From: an uncultured Burkholderiales bacterium
GTDB taxonomy: Bacteria > Pseudomonadota > Gammaproteobacteria > Burkholderiales > Burkholderiaceae_C
Direction: 5' to 3'
Assembly (NCBI GenBank): GCA_945952065.1
Contig: CAMFGY010000006.1
Coordinates: 124,001-188,000 of the forward strand
Length of the DNA stretch: 64,000 nt
Positions within the stretch are counted from its first letter, which is position 1. Each line of letters begins with the position of its first letter. Both the position numbers and the translations under genes were made by a program. The notes beneath the pieces are model-generated. The model had not been told where the DNA came from, searched no databases, and was given only the letters and a program-made list of their open reading frames with translations. Shown one piece after another: positions 1-8,030 of the stretch.

Positions 1-601
1 TTGTGAACTCGGTATTGAAAAGTAAGTCGTCACCGTTAATTCTGTCTCTGGCGATCATGCAGGAAATGGTGTGTATGCCTGCATATCGAAGGACTTGGAA
101 CTCATAAAATTGGCGGGAGCAGATGTAAACATCGGGGCTCAGTTCTTTGAGGTAAGCCTCGGCATCCTTTAAGAAATTTGGCAGATAGCGGGAAATTATT
201 TTTCCGTTCGCGTCGATGTAATCCAAATCATGAAAAGCAGCCACGCATTCAGGATGCGCCTTCAAGAGCGCGACTTGCCGTTCCAATTTTTCTGGCAGAA
301 ATAGATCATCATGATCCAAAAAGGCCACGAAACTGCCTTGAATCAGGGGTATCGCGGTATTTCTTGCAGCACCCGGTTGGCCGCTACGCTCTGTGCGTCG
401 GATATGTTTGATCCTGGAGTCAAGTTGCGCCGCGGCTTCAAGCAATTGCGCTGTTTTGTCAGTCGAACCGTCATTGACAGCAAGAAGCTCCCAATTCCGG
501 TAGGTCTGAGCCCGTACAGAGGCGAGCGTTTCTTCTAAGAAACGCTCACTGTTGAAGCAGGTCAGGACAATAGAAACCAGGGGTTCGTTGCTTGAACTCA
601 T
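1..601 (-). CDS. Family 2 glycosyltransferase (C-terminus beyond window)
   Basis: I translated the minus strand from ATG at 601. It opens MSSSNEPLVSIVLTCFNSE, the nucleotide-sugar-binding beta strand of GT-A family 2 enzymes, followed by VNDGSTD and an acidic FLDHDDLF segment at the place of the DXD-type metal site. About 200 residues are visible and the frame is open to the window edge, so the product is 3'-truncated only by the window. It probably transfers a sugar from a nucleotide donor to a growing surface-polysaccharide lipid intermediate at the cytoplasmic membrane. It lies 44 bases downstream of the flippase gene on the same strand, which fits one polysaccharide operon. Donor and acceptor cannot be predicted. 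Confidence 0.85.
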   Translation of the reverse strand, partial: MSSSNEPLVSIVLTCFNSERFLEETLASVRAQTYRNWELLAVNDGSTDKTAQLLEAAAQLDSRIKHIRRTERSGQPGAARNTAIPLIQGSFVAFLDHDDLFLPEKLERQVALLKAHPECVAAFHDLDYIDANGKIISRYLPNFLKDAEAYLKELSPDVYICSRQFYEFQVLRYAGIHTISCMIARDRINGDDLLFNTEFT

Positions 602-645
602 GCCAGGCGAACAAGGGTGGAATTCAGTGGGTTCAGCATGCGAAC

Positions 646-2085
646 TCATGAGGTCAGCCTCTTGAGCAGGGGCACCCGATTGATTTCATCCCTCAAAGGA
701 TGGCGCCCCAGCACAATCGCTGCGGGCACGGTCAATGCGCTCAAGGCCAAGCAGGCCAGAATGGCGAACCAAGGGTGGCTGGGTTCAAGCCCGGCAAAGG
801 CGACAACGGCGACCGCTGAGCTTGCCGCGCCCAAGGCGACAAGATAGCTGTGCATTGCCGTTTTGAACAGTGTGGACCAACTGAAGCCTACCAGGGCCTT
901 GACGCTGCTAAGCCAAATGAAGGCCGAGAAGAGTGCCTCAAAAGGCACCAACATCACCATTGCTTTCAGGCTGATCGAGGCGCCCACCAAAGTGGCTGCC
1001 GCCCAAACTGCCGCGGTGATGCTTGTCGCTCTGAGGACGATATCTGCGCGCCCCAATCCCGTGCAGGCCGCTGAACAGATGGCGGACGGGGCGCCAAAAG
1101 CGATTCCCAGCGCCAGCCATCGAGTCAAGGAAATGGTTTCGTCCCACTGATTTCCGTAAAGCGCTCTTACGACTGGGTGAGCAAGGAGGATCAGGCCAAG
1201 GGCGAAGGAGCTGCTCAGCATGGAGATGTAGCTGAAGGCTCTTAAAAAACTGGCTGCGACATCTTGATCTTGGCGATGTTGTTGAGCAAACAAGGCCATC
1301 GCCACATTGAAAACGGCATCTGTAATCAAGCGAGAGAACATGGCGACCAAGCCGTTGCAGCGCGAGTAAAGGCCCGCTGCATGCATGCCTTGTAATTTGC
1401 CGAGAACAAAATCCGGGACGCTGCTAGACAAGGTGCCAATCAGGCCTGACCCGGCGATTCGCCCTCCGAACCCCAGGACCTCTGGGACCCCTTTGATATT
1501 GAATCCCCAGGGTAAATTTGCTGGTCTGAAAAACTGTGAGACGAGCGCGTTGACGCAAGTGCCAGTCAAGCTGCCCCATGCCAAGCTGATTGGACCGAAG
1601 TCTTGTGCTGCGAGTCCCACCGACACCAGGGCTGTGCTGGCTGCTGCGGCAAAGCGCATGATGGCGACTCGGCCAAACTGCATTTCGCGCATCAAAAGGG
1701 CGTAGGTAATCGAACCCATTGGGTTGACAACGTAGGCAATGGCCATCAGCCACAGGATCGGTGTGATGCGCGACTCGTTATAGAACAAGCCGGCTGGATA
1801 GGCCAACACTGCAATCAACAAAGCCAGGGCACAGCCAAGGCCGAATTGCAAGGTCCAGGCCGCTCGAACTCGTGCTGCAGTCAACTCTTTGACTTGAACG
1901 ACGTATTGTCCTGCGCCCATGTCTCTGATGGAGCCGGCAAGCATCAGCAAAGCCATGGCTACAGAGAACACTCCCAATTCGTCGGGCTGAATCAGCCGGG
2001 CAATAGCCATCGACGAAAGAATATTGACGATGAGTGTGCTGTATCGATCCGCTAGCGAGAAAAAAAGTGCTCGCCTCGTGCTCAT
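646..2085 (-). CDS. Wzx-like polysaccharide flippase (MATE/MOP superfamily)
   Basis: A 479-residue, very hydrophobic protein with about 12 to 14 predicted membrane spans and the early basic/aromatic segment (RALFFSLADRYSTLIVNI) typical of RfbX/Wzx and WzxC-type polysaccharide exporters. By family it would flip undecaprenyl-linked repeat units across the inner membrane. The ATG at 2085 (MSTRRALFF) is preferred; an in-frame TTG at 2100 would add five residues. The glycosyltransferase gene follows 44 bases downstream. The roughly 300 bases upstream are AT-richer than the surroundings and hold no convincing gene. Family is clear; the exported glycan is unknown. Confidence 0.85.
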   Translation of the reverse strand: MSTRRALFFSLADRYSTLIVNILSSMAIARLIQPDELGVFSVAMALLMLAGSIRDMGAGQYVVQVKELTAARVRAAWTLQFGLGCALALLIAVLAYPAGLFYNESRITPILWLMAIAYVVNPMGSITYALLMREMQFGRVAIMRFAAAASTALVSVGLAAQDFGPISLAWGSLTGTCVNALVSQFFRPANLPWGFNIKGVPEVLGFGGRIAGSGLIGTLSSSVPDFVLGKLQGMHAAGLYSRCNGLVAMFSRLITDAVFNVAMALFAQQHRQDQDVAASFLRAFSYISMLSSSFALGLILLAHPVVRALYGNQWDETISLTRWLALGIAFGAPSAICSAACTGLGRADIVLRATSITAAVWAAATLVGASISLKAMVMLVPFEALFSAFIWLSSVKALVGFSWSTLFKTAMHSYLVALGAASSAVAVVAFAGLEPSHPWFAILACLALSALTVPAAIVLGRHPLRDEINRVPLLKRLTS

Positions 2086-2386
2086 ATTGGGATAACCCAA
2101 AGAGTGGTTTCAATTGTTTTTGTCAAAGTCGCTTCGCCTTTTGTAGGGCGTGGTGGGTGGTGGCTTATGCAGAGGGGTAATATTATGGATAAGTATAGTT
2201 ACTTTATTTAAATCATGTGTGTGCGTTGATTTGGTGTATTGCTTAAGGAATAGGGGTGTGGATTGATCAGGGAAATCTGAAGCGTGGGGCGTGAAAAAAG
2301 CTCAAGCGGGTCTAAAAAAGTAGATTGACGTAGAGCTTGTTGCGTTTTTTCTAATTTCTCAAATATTTTTTCGGATTGTATGGGGC

Positions 2387-3097
2387 TCACTGCCGATGCG
2401 TCGCTTCGGAGTTCGGAGAGAAGTCCTGCCATTTTCCGGCCGCCTTTAACTTCTCACGCAAACTGGTTTGTTGCACCCCCAACTCAATGGCGATGTGGGC
2501 TTGCTCCAATGCGCGCTCATATTCACCGATATCCGCGAGAAGCATTCCGAGATTGTAGTGAGACAAAGGGCTGTCGACCCCATTCTCGATGACTTTATCA
2601 ATCTGCTGCAGCGCTTCAGCTTTTCTGTTTCTTTTTGCCAAGTAGTCCGCAAAAATCATTCGAACCATATTGTCCTCAGGGCTGAATCGAACGCCGCGCT
2701 CCAGCCAGCATTCAACTGAATACCTAGAACCTGAAGGTGTGTCGGTCTTGTGTAGCTCCCCAAGTCGAACCATGGCAATCAGTGCTTTTATATGATTGGG
2801 GCTGGCTCGCAGTGTGTAATCGAGGTCGGAGCCGATCGTGCCTGTCATACCTCGCCGTAAATTGGCCACATCTGAATTGAAGTGAAAGGCTTCGACAACC
2901 TTCAGTTGCTCGAACTGAGTGCGATAGTTATAGGGCCCGTAGGCATTGCTGAGAGAGCCGCAGGTTTGTGCGCTCGCCATCAGTGGCCACATGCAAGCGA
3001 TGAATCCGAGCAATTTTGAAGCGCTGAGCAAAGAGGCCGGAACGGAGGCGGTCGGAGCTAGATCGCTGGGTTTCAGGGAGTGATGTTGCGCATTCAT
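2387..3097 (-). CDS. Secreted tetratricopeptide-repeat protein
   Basis: About 236 residues from ATG 3097 (MNAQHHSLK); an upstream in-frame start at 3169 would add 24 residues and displace the signal sequence from the N-terminus. A hydrophobic segment (LLGFIACMWPL) ending MASAQTCG looks like a signal peptide. The C-terminal half carries helical TPR-like pairs, including LSHYNLGMLLADIGEYERAL. Proteins of this form are common beside betaproteobacterial polysaccharide genes and probably scaffold envelope components. It lies upstream of the flippase on the same strand with a gap of about 300 bases. No Shine-Dalgarno is obvious. The partner is unknown and the C-terminus shows no PEP-CTERM tail. Confidence 0.7.
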   Translation of the reverse strand: MNAQHHSLKPSDLAPTASVPASLLSASKLLGFIACMWPLMASAQTCGSLSNAYGPYNYRTQFEQLKVVEAFHFNSDVANLRRGMTGTIGSDLDYTLRASPNHIKALIAMVRLGELHKTDTPSGSRYSVECWLERGVRFSPEDNMVRMIFADYLAKRNRKAEALQQIDKVIENGVDSPLSHYNLGMLLADIGEYERALEQAHIAIELGVQQTSLREKLKAAGKWQDFSPNSEATHRQ

Positions 3098-3468
3098 GAT
3101 TCTTTGTCGGGAGAGACCGATTGCTTGGGCGGTCGAAACAGTGCGGTCTCGCTGACACCAAGCCCTCACGGGTGCAGCGTATGGCGGTGGCGCCTGACGG
3201 GTAAGTATCGGCGATAGCAGGGCGCCAGCTTAGGGCTTCCGAGCTGCGGGCCCTGTGAATTTTTCATGTTGCGCAAACTTTGTTGCGAATTCAACCCCTG
3301 GAGTCGGTGGTGCGCGGTGTAGGGGGCGCTGTGGGGGTGCGAGAATCTGCCCGGATTTTGCAGCGGATAGTGTCGCGCCAGTTTGAGAAAGTCAGAGCAG
3401 GCTTTTTGATGGCCCCGCTTTTCGCTGCAGTGCTGGGCTTCTCACAATTATCGAATGACGAGATAAAA
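3098..3468. other. Divergent intergenic region between TPR and ACP genes
   Basis: 371 bases separate the minus-strand TPR gene from the plus-strand acyl carrier protein gene. The stretch must hold the promoters for both directions. An 8-base palindrome TTGCGCAA lies at 3269-3276, close to another TTGCGAA. I found no convincing sigma-70 pair and no TGGCAC-N5-TTGC-type sigma-54 site. The open frame running from 3280 into the ACP gene has no matching family character and is treated as non-coding. Confidence 0.4.
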
Positions 3469-3738
3469 ATGACGCTGAATAAAAGTGACATTGTTGCGGC
3501 CATCAAGGCCGAAGTGCTTCGCATTGCTTCGGATTTGGATCTTGACGCCAGCGATCTGCAGTCGGATGAGATCTTGCCGGCTTCAGGCTTGATCGACTCC
3601 GCTGGATTGCTGGAGTTGATTGCATGGTTTGAACAGGCCTATGCCATCCGAATTCCCAGTGAAGACTTCACCATCGACAAGCTGGGCAGCCTGGATCTGA
3701 TGGCTGATTATTTGCTGAGTCGCAAGGCGCAGGGCTGA
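3469..3738 (+). CDS. Acyl carrier protein, exosortase-locus type
   Basis: An 89-residue acidic, helical protein starting MTLNKSDIVAAIK. The motif GLIDSAGLLEL gives the phosphopantetheine serine at residue 44. It would carry an acyl or aminoacyl group as a thioester. The frame is open upstream to 3280, but the ATG at 3469 follows a purine-rich stretch (gacgagataaaa) and gives a normal ACP length. It is three bases upstream of the hydrolase 2 gene, so it is the first gene of the plus-strand operon running to the family 4 glycosyltransferase. A dedicated carrier beside an AMP-forming ligase suggests a specialised acyl group rather than bulk fatty acid synthesis. Confidence 0.85.
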   Translation: MTLNKSDIVAAIKAEVLRIASDLDLDASDLQSDEILPASGLIDSAGLLELIAWFEQAYAIRIPSEDFTIDKLGSLDLMADYLLSRKAQG

Positions 3739-3741
3739 TCA

Positions 3742-4614
3742 ATGGCGGTGCGGCAGCATGTAGGGCCAATCTTGGTCGAGCCGAGTTTTATTGAGGGTGC
3801 ATCGGGGCGGCTGTTTTCGGTCTTGCATCGGCCTGGCGAAGGGGCGCCAGCTTTGCGTGGCGTGGTCTTGTGCTTGCAGGGTTTCAATGAAGAGTTGAAT
3901 CGCTGCCGAAGCATGGTCACGCTTCAGGCACAGGCTTTTGCTGGCCAAGGCTTGGCGACGCTGGTGCTGGACTTGTTTGGCACGGGCGACAGCGAAGGTG
4001 AGCACGACGATGCCCGTTGGGAGCTTTGGCAAGCCGATGTGAAGCGGGCACTGCAGCATTTGCAAGGCAAGCTGCAGGTGCCTGTGGTGGCGCTGTGGGG
4101 CATTCGCTTGGCAGCAATTTTGGCTGCTCAGATGAAGTCCGAATTGCCCGATGCTCAGTTGTTGCTTTGGCAGCCGGTGCTAGACGGAAAAATGCACTTG
4201 ACGCAATTCCTGCGGGTGCGGATGGCGGCGCAGTTGGACAGGCCCGATTTACCGAAAGAGACCACGCAATCGATGCGTGCCCAGCTGGCTCAGGGAGAGT
4301 CTGTTGAAGTTGGCGGTTATGCGCTTCATCCCCAGTTCACGCGGGCCTTGGATGGATTGAAACTGGCGAACCATCCGCCGGCGCCTGGCGCTCGCGTGTT
4401 GTTGCTGGAGCAGGCCAGTGCTGACAAACCCGAGTTGTCATTGCCGAATCAAGGCTTGCTCAGTGCCTGGCAGCAGGCTGGCGTGCGCATTGAAGGGCAG
4501 GCGTTTGTGGGACCCGCTTTCTGGCAGGTGCATGAACGGGCACTGGCCCCCGATCTTATTGAAAAATCCACCGCTTGGTTGAGTGGGGCCGCCCATGAGG
4601 TGGGGCTGGCATGA
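3742..4614 (+). CDS. Exosortase A system-associated hydrolase 2
   Basis: A 290-residue alpha/beta-hydrolase-fold protein that I recognise as the hydrolase 2 family found beside exosortase A loci. It has the core strand GVVLCLQGFNEE and the acidic turn DLFGTGDSEGEHDD. At the nucleophile elbow (residues 120-124) the sequence is GIRLA, with arginine where a serine nucleophile would stand, so ordinary esterase chemistry looks unlikely. It overlaps the next gene by four bases (ATGA), which indicates translational coupling of the pair. The substrate is unknown; a role in processing the exported polysaccharide or its precursor is inferred from context only. Confidence 0.85.
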   Translation: MAVRQHVGPILVEPSFIEGASGRLFSVLHRPGEGAPALRGVVLCLQGFNEELNRCRSMVTLQAQAFAGQGLATLVLDLFGTGDSEGEHDDARWELWQADVKRALQHLQGKLQVPVVALWGIRLAAILAAQMKSELPDAQLLLWQPVLDGKMHLTQFLRVRMAAQLDRPDLPKETTQSMRAQLAQGESVEVGGYALHPQFTRALDGLKLANHPPAPGARVLLLEQASADKPELSLPNQGLLSAWQQAGVRIEGQAFVGPAFWQVHERALAPDLIEKSTAWLSGAAHEVGLA

Positions 4615-5486
4615 GTGAAACCGCGTTTTCTTTTTCTTGTGGTGCAGATCCGCTGGTTGGCATTCTTCACCAGCCTGATGTGGCGCCGAATCGTCGTGGC
4701 GTGCTGTTTGTGGTTGGCGGCGGGCCGCAGTACCGGGCCGGCGGGCACCGGCAACTGACCTTGTGGTCGAGGCGCTTGTGCGCTGAAGGCTATCCGGTGT
4801 TTCGTTTCGATTACCGCGGCATGGGCGATGCGCATGGTCGCTTCCGCGGGTTTGAAGATGTCGGGGACGATATCCGGGCGGCGCTCGACCATTTTTTTGC
4901 GATTTCGCCGGGCTTGCAGGAAGTGGTGCTGTGGGGCGAGTGCGATGCCTCTTCGGCGATTCTGTTTTATGCGCATCGAGACCCGAGGGTGAAGGGCTTG
5001 GTTCTGCTCAATCCTTGGGTGCGTACCGAAGAGGGTGAGGCCAAGGCCATTTTGCGTTTTTACTATCTGCAGCGTTTGCTGGAGCCGAGCTTTTGGCGCA
5101 AGGTGCTGAGCCTGCGCTTCAACCCCTTCGCGTCAATCAAGTCAGCTTTGGGTTTGATGCAAAAAGCCAGGGCAGGTGCGGCGCAGGGCAGCAGTCATGC
5201 GGGCGATGATGGCCAAACGCCGCGGGAAAGTGGCAGTTTGCCGGACCGCTTGTTCTCGGGTTGGAACCGATTTGCTGGGCCGGTGATGTTGGTGCTCAGT
5301 GGACGCGATTTGATTGCGCGGGAGTTTGAGCAATTGATTGAGTCCGAACCGCGTTGGCGCCAGTTGATGGCCACCAAGTCGGTGACGCGACACGATCTGG
5401 CTGATGGTGACCACACCTTCTCTTCGGCCGTGCAACGCAATCAGGTGGTGGCTTGGGGCCTTGAGTGGCTCAAGGCCCGGCCTTGA
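4611..5486 (+). CDS. Exosortase A system-associated hydrolase 1
   Basis: A 291-residue alpha/beta-hydrolase-fold protein, recognised as the hydrolase 1 family that accompanies hydrolase 2 in exosortase A loci. An oxyanion-like GGGPQYRAG loop is followed by FDYRGMGDAHG. The nucleophile elbow is GECDA with cysteine at residue 111, so a Cys-based rather than Ser-based triad is likely. DGDHTF near the C-terminus supplies the expected histidine. It overlaps hydrolase 2 by four bases and is followed 27 bases later by the GNAT-like gene. The reaction is unproven; acyl transfer from a carrier thioester or thioester cleavage would suit a cysteine nucleophile. Confidence 0.85.
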   Translation: MSETAFSFSCGADPLVGILHQPDVAPNRRGVLFVVGGGPQYRAGGHRQLTLWSRRLCAEGYPVFRFDYRGMGDAHGRFRGFEDVGDDIRAALDHFFAISPGLQEVVLWGECDASSAILFYAHRDPRVKGLVLLNPWVRTEEGEAKAILRFYYLQRLLEPSFWRKVLSLRFNPFASIKSALGLMQKARAGAAQGSSHAGDDGQTPRESGSLPDRLFSGWNRFAGPVMLVLSGRDLIAREFEQLIESEPRWRQLMATKSVTRHDLADGDHTFSSAVQRNQVVAWGLEWLKARP

Positions 5487-5513
5487 CGAAAAGACGATAA
5501 ACAACAGGGATAT

Positions 5514-6362
5514 ATGGCCAGACCTCTTATCGAAGCGGTGACGGATGCGAGCTTGCCCGAGTTTGCAGAATTCTTGCACCAGCATTTGCAGTCTTCTAGA
5601 AGTGCCGAGCAATGGGCCCAGGGTTTGCGGGTGCAGTGGTGCGCCGATCAGCCCAATTACGGTTTTGTAGTTCGCAATGAGGGCAAGATCGTCGGAGGTA
5701 TCGGGGCCTATTACGCAGACCGTGTGATTGATGGCAAGCCCGAGCGCTTTTGCAACATCACCAGCTGGTGTGTGCTCGATGCATTTCGCCAGCAAAGCAT
5801 GCGCTTGGCCATGAGCGTAGTAAGTCAGCCGGGCTGGCATTTCACCGACTTTTCGCCGACCAAGGTGGTGGGCAGCACCTTGAAGTTTTTCAAGTTCAAA
5901 GAACTGGATGAGCATGTGGCCGTGATCCTCAATCTGCCTTCCGTGGGTTTTGGCGTTCAAGTGCTCAGCGGTGCGGCCGATATTGAATCGAGTCTGCAGG
6001 GCGAGGCCCTGCGCATTTATCGTGACCACGCGCGCTTTCCTTGGCTGAGGCATGTGCTCTTGAAGAAGGGCTCGCAGTGTTGCCACATCATTTACAAGCG
6101 GCGCAGCTTCAAAGGCCTGCCCGCGGCAGATGTACTGTATTTGAGTGATCGCCAGCTGTTCAGCAAGCATTTCGCGCAACTGGGCGCGCATTTCTTGTGG
6201 CGCGGCATGGTGAGCACCCATGTGGAACGGCGCTTTTTGGATGTCGTGCCGGGTCTGCATAAATTGCGCAGTGGATTCAACCCCAAGGTGTACCTCAGCC
6301 CAAGCCTGGGGGATGCGCAGATTGACTACCTGTACTCCGAAACCATGGCCCTGGATCTTTGA
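5514..6362 (+). CDS. GNAT-like putative N-acyltransferase
   Basis: A 282-residue protein with a GNAT-like core in its first half: FVVRNEGKIVGGIGAYY (strand pair), CNITSWCVLDAFRQQSMRL (motif A region) and DFSPTKVVGSTLKFFKFKE (motif B-like turn, resembling TNxxxxxLYxKxGF). The usual Q/RxxGxG/A pyrophosphate loop is degenerate, reading RQQSMRLA, so acyl-CoA may not be bound in the canonical way. The second half is unfamiliar. It sits between the paired hydrolases and a glycosyltransferase and could attach the ACP- or CoA-borne group to an amino sugar. That role is inference from neighbours. Confidence 0.65.
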   Translation: MARPLIEAVTDASLPEFAEFLHQHLQSSRSAEQWAQGLRVQWCADQPNYGFVVRNEGKIVGGIGAYYADRVIDGKPERFCNITSWCVLDAFRQQSMRLAMSVVSQPGWHFTDFSPTKVVGSTLKFFKFKELDEHVAVILNLPSVGFGVQVLSGAADIESSLQGEALRIYRDHARFPWLRHVLLKKGSQCCHIIYKRRSFKGLPAADVLYLSDRQLFSKHFAQLGAHFLWRGMVSTHVERRFLDVVPGLHKLRSGFNPKVYLSPSLGDAQIDYLYSETMALDL

Positions 6363-6374
6363 AGGCAAACTGCG

Positions 6375-7634
6375 ATGGAATCCAAGAAGAAGATCCTCAT
6401 GGTGGCGTTTCACTATCCTCCGGTGAAAGGCAGCAGTGGGATTCAACGCACGCTGAAGTTTTCCAACTACCTGCGAGATCATGGCTGGGAGCCCTTGATC
6501 TTGACCGTCAAGCCGAGCGTGCACGAGTTGATCAGCGACGATCAAATGGGCGAGATCCCCACAGGCATGGTGGTGGAGCGGGCTTTTGCATTCAACACTG
6601 CGCGTGATCTTTCCTTCAAGGGCCGCTATTTGGGTTGGATGGCGCAGCCGGATCGTTGGGTCACTTGGTGGCCCGCCGGCGTGTGGACGGGCATGCAAAT
6701 GATTCGTCGCCACAAGCCTGCGGCGATTTTTTCCACCTGCCCGATCACCACGGCCCACATGATTGGGCACAGCTTGGCTCGTTTGAGCGGCCTGCCTTGG
6801 GTGGCCGATTGCCGCGATTCCATCACCGAGCCAGGCTACCCAACGGATCCCCAAACCTGGCGCAGCAATCGGCGCTTGGAACAGAAGATGGTGAAGCGGG
6901 CCACCAAGGTGGTGTTTACCACCGAAGGCACCCGCGAGATGTACGCGCAGCGCTACCCAGAGCAAGCGGCCAGCAAGTGGTCCGTCATCGAGAACGGCTA
7001 CGACGAAGAGAACTTTCGTGATGCGGAGCGCGACTTTGACCCTCAGCCCCTGGGTCGCAAAGGGCAGCTAACGCTGATTCACAGCGGTATTCTCTACCCG
7101 CAGGAGCGCGACCCTCGGCCGTTTTTTTCGGCGCTGCGCCGGATGCGCGCGGCCGGGCAGGTGAGTGCCGATCGTTTGCGCATCGTCTTGCGGGCCACGG
7201 GCAGCGACCCCGCGTATCGCGAGATGCTCCGCGAATACGGCATCGAAGACTTGGTGGAGTTGGCGCCGCCCATCGCCTATCGCGACGCTTTGCGTGAAAT
7301 GCTTTGTGCCGATGGCTTGCTGCTGTTCCAAGCCGCCATGTGCAACCATCAGGTGCCGGCCAAGCTTTACGAATACTTCCGCGCAGGCCGCCCCATCTTC
7401 AGTCTGACCGACACCCAAGGCAACACAGCGCAGGCGCTGCGGCGTGGTGGCGCCGATGACATCGTCAACATTGCCGATGAACATGACATCGAGGCCGGCC
7501 TGCTGCGCTTCTTGACGCGTTTGCACGCTGGCGAGGCTTTGGGTGTGCGCCCCGAAGTGGCTTCAGCGAACTCGCGGCGAGCCCGTACCGCTGAGTTGGC
7601 CGCTTTGCTGGAGGGTCTGGGCCATGGCCGTTGA
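6375..7634 (+). CDS. Family 4 glycosyltransferase (GT-B)
   Basis: A 419-residue protein with the N-terminal GT4 signature FHYPPVKGSSGIQRTLKF, a central NGYDEENF turn, and a C-terminal donor-binding domain ending VPAKLYEYFRAGRPIFSL. This is a retaining GT-B enzyme likely to add a hexose during polysaccharide assembly on the cytoplasmic face of the membrane. It starts 12 bases after the GNAT-like gene and is the last gene of this plus-strand operon, running convergently into the minus-strand ACP gene at 7670. Donor and acceptor are not predictable from sequence. Confidence 0.85.
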   Translation: MESKKKILMVAFHYPPVKGSSGIQRTLKFSNYLRDHGWEPLILTVKPSVHELISDDQMGEIPTGMVVERAFAFNTARDLSFKGRYLGWMAQPDRWVTWWPAGVWTGMQMIRRHKPAAIFSTCPITTAHMIGHSLARLSGLPWVADCRDSITEPGYPTDPQTWRSNRRLEQKMVKRATKVVFTTEGTREMYAQRYPEQAASKWSVIENGYDEENFRDAERDFDPQPLGRKGQLTLIHSGILYPQERDPRPFFSALRRMRAAGQVSADRLRIVLRATGSDPAYREMLREYGIEDLVELAPPIAYRDALREMLCADGLLLFQAAMCNHQVPAKLYEYFRAGRPIFSLTDTQGNTAQALRRGGADDIVNIADEHDIEAGLLRFLTRLHAGEALGVRPEVASANSRRARTAELAALLEGLGHGR

Positions 7635-7669
7635 GACCATGGCGCAGGCTTCAAACTGCTGGGGGAGAA

Positions 7670-7921
7670 TTACTGCCCCAATTTGCCTTGCACAAAGCTG
7701 AGCAGCGTGCCGAAGGTCTGGAATACCGAACCATCGATCTCATCATCGTCCACGGAAAAGCCCAGCTTTTCCTCAAACGCAGTCAGCAGTGAGACCACGC
7801 CCATGGAATCCATCTCAGGCAAAGCGCCGAGCAGCGGGGTGGCTTCATTGAAAGCACTGGCTCGACCCTCCAGATTTAACGTTTCATCCAGCAATGAGCG
7901 CAGCACCTGCTTGGTGTCCAT
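7670..7921 (-). CDS. Second acyl carrier protein
   Basis: An 83-residue acidic protein (MDTKQVLRSLLDETLNL) with the prosthetic-group motif PEMDSMGVV; the modified serine is residue 39. It differs clearly from the ACP at 3469, so the locus has two distinct carriers. It is transcribed divergently from the AMP-forming ligase, which begins 110 bases away, and such an ACP is a regular companion of that ligase in exosortase A loci. It likely accepts the ligase's activated substrate. Partner specificity is inferred from position. Confidence 0.85.
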   Translation of the reverse strand: MDTKQVLRSLLDETLNLEGRASAFNEATPLLGALPEMDSMGVVSLLTAFEEKLGFSVDDDEIDGSVFQTFGTLLSFVQGKLGQ

Positions 7922-8030
7922 GAATAATCCTCTGTGTCGGTAGCTAAAAAAACTCCGGCGATTCTAGTGGCGAGCGCAGCCGCGCTGCCGCTAGGCCCGT
8001 CAAAGCCTACTTTTCTGATCCCATCTGCCC

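Noticed and set aside
2208-2432. Small minus-strand frame between the flippase and TPR genes
   Set aside because: It overlaps the TPR gene's 3' end, has no ribosome-binding site and no recognisable features.
2387-3097. TPR protein as a PEP-CTERM exosortase substrate
   Set aside because: The C-terminus (SPNSEATHRQ) has no PEP motif, membrane span or basic tail, so it is not a sorting substrate.
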